Shown here piece by piece: positions 4,859 to 5,723 of a stretch of DNA of 5,723 nucleotides; within the stretch, counting starts at the first letter, position 1; each line of letters opens with the position of its first letter. This stretch comes from Candidatus Adiutrix sp. GTDB taxonomy: Bacteria > Desulfobacterota > Desulfarculia > Adiutricales > Adiutricaceae. The notes beneath the pieces are model-generated. The model saw only the letters and a program-made list of their open reading frames with translations, made no database searches and was not told the origin of the DNA. The stretch lies in assembly GCA_031283395.1 (NCBI GenBank), contig JAITBV010000081.1:1-5723 (forward strand), written 5' to 3'. Made by a program: the position numbers and the translations under genes.

Positions 4859-5723
4859 ATGCCAAAAATTAAAAAAACCATTGAAAAACAAGAACCTCTG
4901 GAAAAACAGCTTTGGAGCGCGGCGGACAAGCTGCGCAAGAACATAGACGCCGCTGAATACAAGCATGTGGTGCTGGGCCTCATTTTTTTGAAATACATTT
5001 CCGATTCGTTCGGGGATTTGTTCGCCAAACTGAAGGAAGGCGAGGGCGAGTTTGACGGGGCCGACCCGGAAGACCGGGACGAATATAAGGCTAAAAACGT
5101 CTTTTTCGTGCCCAAGCCCGCCCGCTGGAATTTCTTGCAGGCTCACGCCAAAAAGCCGGAAATCGGCAAACTGGTCGATGAAGCCATGGACGCCATTGAA
5201 AAAGATAACCCCACCCTCAAAGGCGTGCTGCCCAAGGTTTATGCCCGGCAGAACCTTGACCCGGCCAGCCTCGGTGGCCTGATCGACCTGGTGGCCAATA
5301 TCGCTCTGGGCGACGCCAAATCCCGCAGCGCGGACGTGCTGGGCCATGTATTTGAATATTTCCTGGGCGAATTTGCCTTGGCGGAAGGCAAAAAAGGCGG
5401 CCAGTTCTACACGCCGCGCTCTATTGTCGAACTTTTGGTCGCCATGCTGGAGCCTTACCAGGGCCGGGTCATGGACCCGTGCTGCGGCTCCGGCGGCATG
5501 TTTGTGCAGAGTGAAAAATTCGTCAAGGAGCACCAGGGCAAAATAAAAAACTTCACTATTTACGGGCAGGAGAGCAACCAGACCACCTGGCGGCTGGCCA
5601 AAATGAACTTGGCCATTCGCGGCATCGACAGTTCACAGGTCAAATGGAACAGCGAAGGCTCGTTTTTGAACGATGCCTTGAAAGACGCCCGGGCCGATTT
5701 CATCATCGCCAATCCGCCCTTCA
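4859..5723 (+). CDS. hsdM: Type I restriction-modification methyltransferase subunit, N-terminal part
   Basis: Open from ATG 4859 to the right edge, 288 residues visible of the roughly 480-540 usual for HsdM; the end is beyond the window. HsdM transfers a methyl group from S-adenosylmethionine to adenine N6 within the bipartite site recognised by HsdS, and forms the modification and restriction complex with HsdS and HsdR. Residues about 14-140 are the alpha-helical HsdM_N domain ([25 protein letters not shown]). The N6_Mtase domain follows: motif X-like [13 protein letters not shown] (181-193), SAM-binding DPCCGSGG (206-213), GQE (236-238) and the catalytic NPPF (285-288) right at the edge. 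Nothing is broken in the visible part. A weak GAG lies 6 nt before the ATG; its frame has no better start. hsdS and hsdR are expected to the right but not seen. Confidence 0.95.
   Translation, partial: MPKIKKTIEKQEPLEKQLWSAADKLRKNIDAAEYKHVVLGLIFLKYISDSFGDLFAKLKEGEGEFDGADPEDRDEYKAKNVFFVPKPARWNFLQAHAKKPEIGKLVDEAMDAIEKDNPTLKGVLPKVYARQNLDPASLGGLIDLVANIALGDAKSRSADVLGHVFEYFLGEFALAEGKKGGQFYTPRSIVELLVAMLEPYQGRVMDPCCGSGGMFVQSEKFVKEHQGKIKNFTIYGQESNQTTWRLAKMNLAIRGIDSSQVKWNSEGSFLNDALKDARADFIIANPPF

Noticed and set aside
4692..4946. Plus-strand frame of 84 codons between the tRNA scar and hsdM.
   Set aside because: It overlaps the start of hsdM in another frame, has no clear start signal and translates the GTGGGGC repeats; no similarity to an integrase can be seen.
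4742..5533. A long minus-strand frame (263 codons) opposite hsdM.
   Set aside because: The plus strand encodes clear HsdM motifs over the same interval; the antisense frame is an overlap artefact of GC-rich codons.

Overview
The window looks like the end of an integrated, phage-derived mobile element lying against a type I restriction-modification locus. The DNA is GC-rich, with AT-rich islands only in the control regions. Codon use, the encoded CCA of the tRNA fragment and the protein families suggest a Gram-negative bacterium, perhaps a deltaproteobacterium. That last point is an impression; no rRNA or other taxonomic marker is present.

Layout from left to right. (1) Positions 1-475, minus strand: the visible part of a small MerR-like helix-turn-helix protein running off the left edge. 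A near-consensus sigma-70 promoter lies inside the 5' part of its reading frame. (2) 479-2092, minus strand: a complete phage terminase large subunit of the Terminase_1 (HK97-like) family. (3) 2093-2585: about 490 bp with no convincing gene but much structure. It holds three inverted repeats, a motif repeated four times, and a probable replication origin: nine TGAAACA-type repeats, one of them 6/7, flanking a 32-bp stretch of pure A/T. (4) 2586-4388, minus strand: a TOPRIM primase fused to a RecA-like helicase ATPase. (5) 4389-4610: the leader of the primase gene. It has a small ORF overlapping the primase start and, on the opposite strand, a promoter and terminator that would make an antisense RNA of about 65 nt. 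(6) 4611-4654: the exact 3' 44 nt of a tRNA-Glu without its 5' half, which is a typical attachment-site scar, followed by a tRNA-type terminator. (7) 4859-5723, plus strand: the first 288 residues of HsdM, with its own promoter.

How the parts fit together: primase-helicase, origin just downstream of it, terminase, a small HTH protein and a tRNA attachment site together resemble a phage satellite or small or decayed prophage more than a full phage. The replication module (primase plus iterons) and a possible antisense or leader-coupled control of primase synthesis are the most interesting parts. The hsdM gene lies beyond the attachment scar, so it is either host chromosome or a second island at the same tRNA site. 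No integrase, small terminase, capsid or portal gene is visible, so the element type remains an inference.
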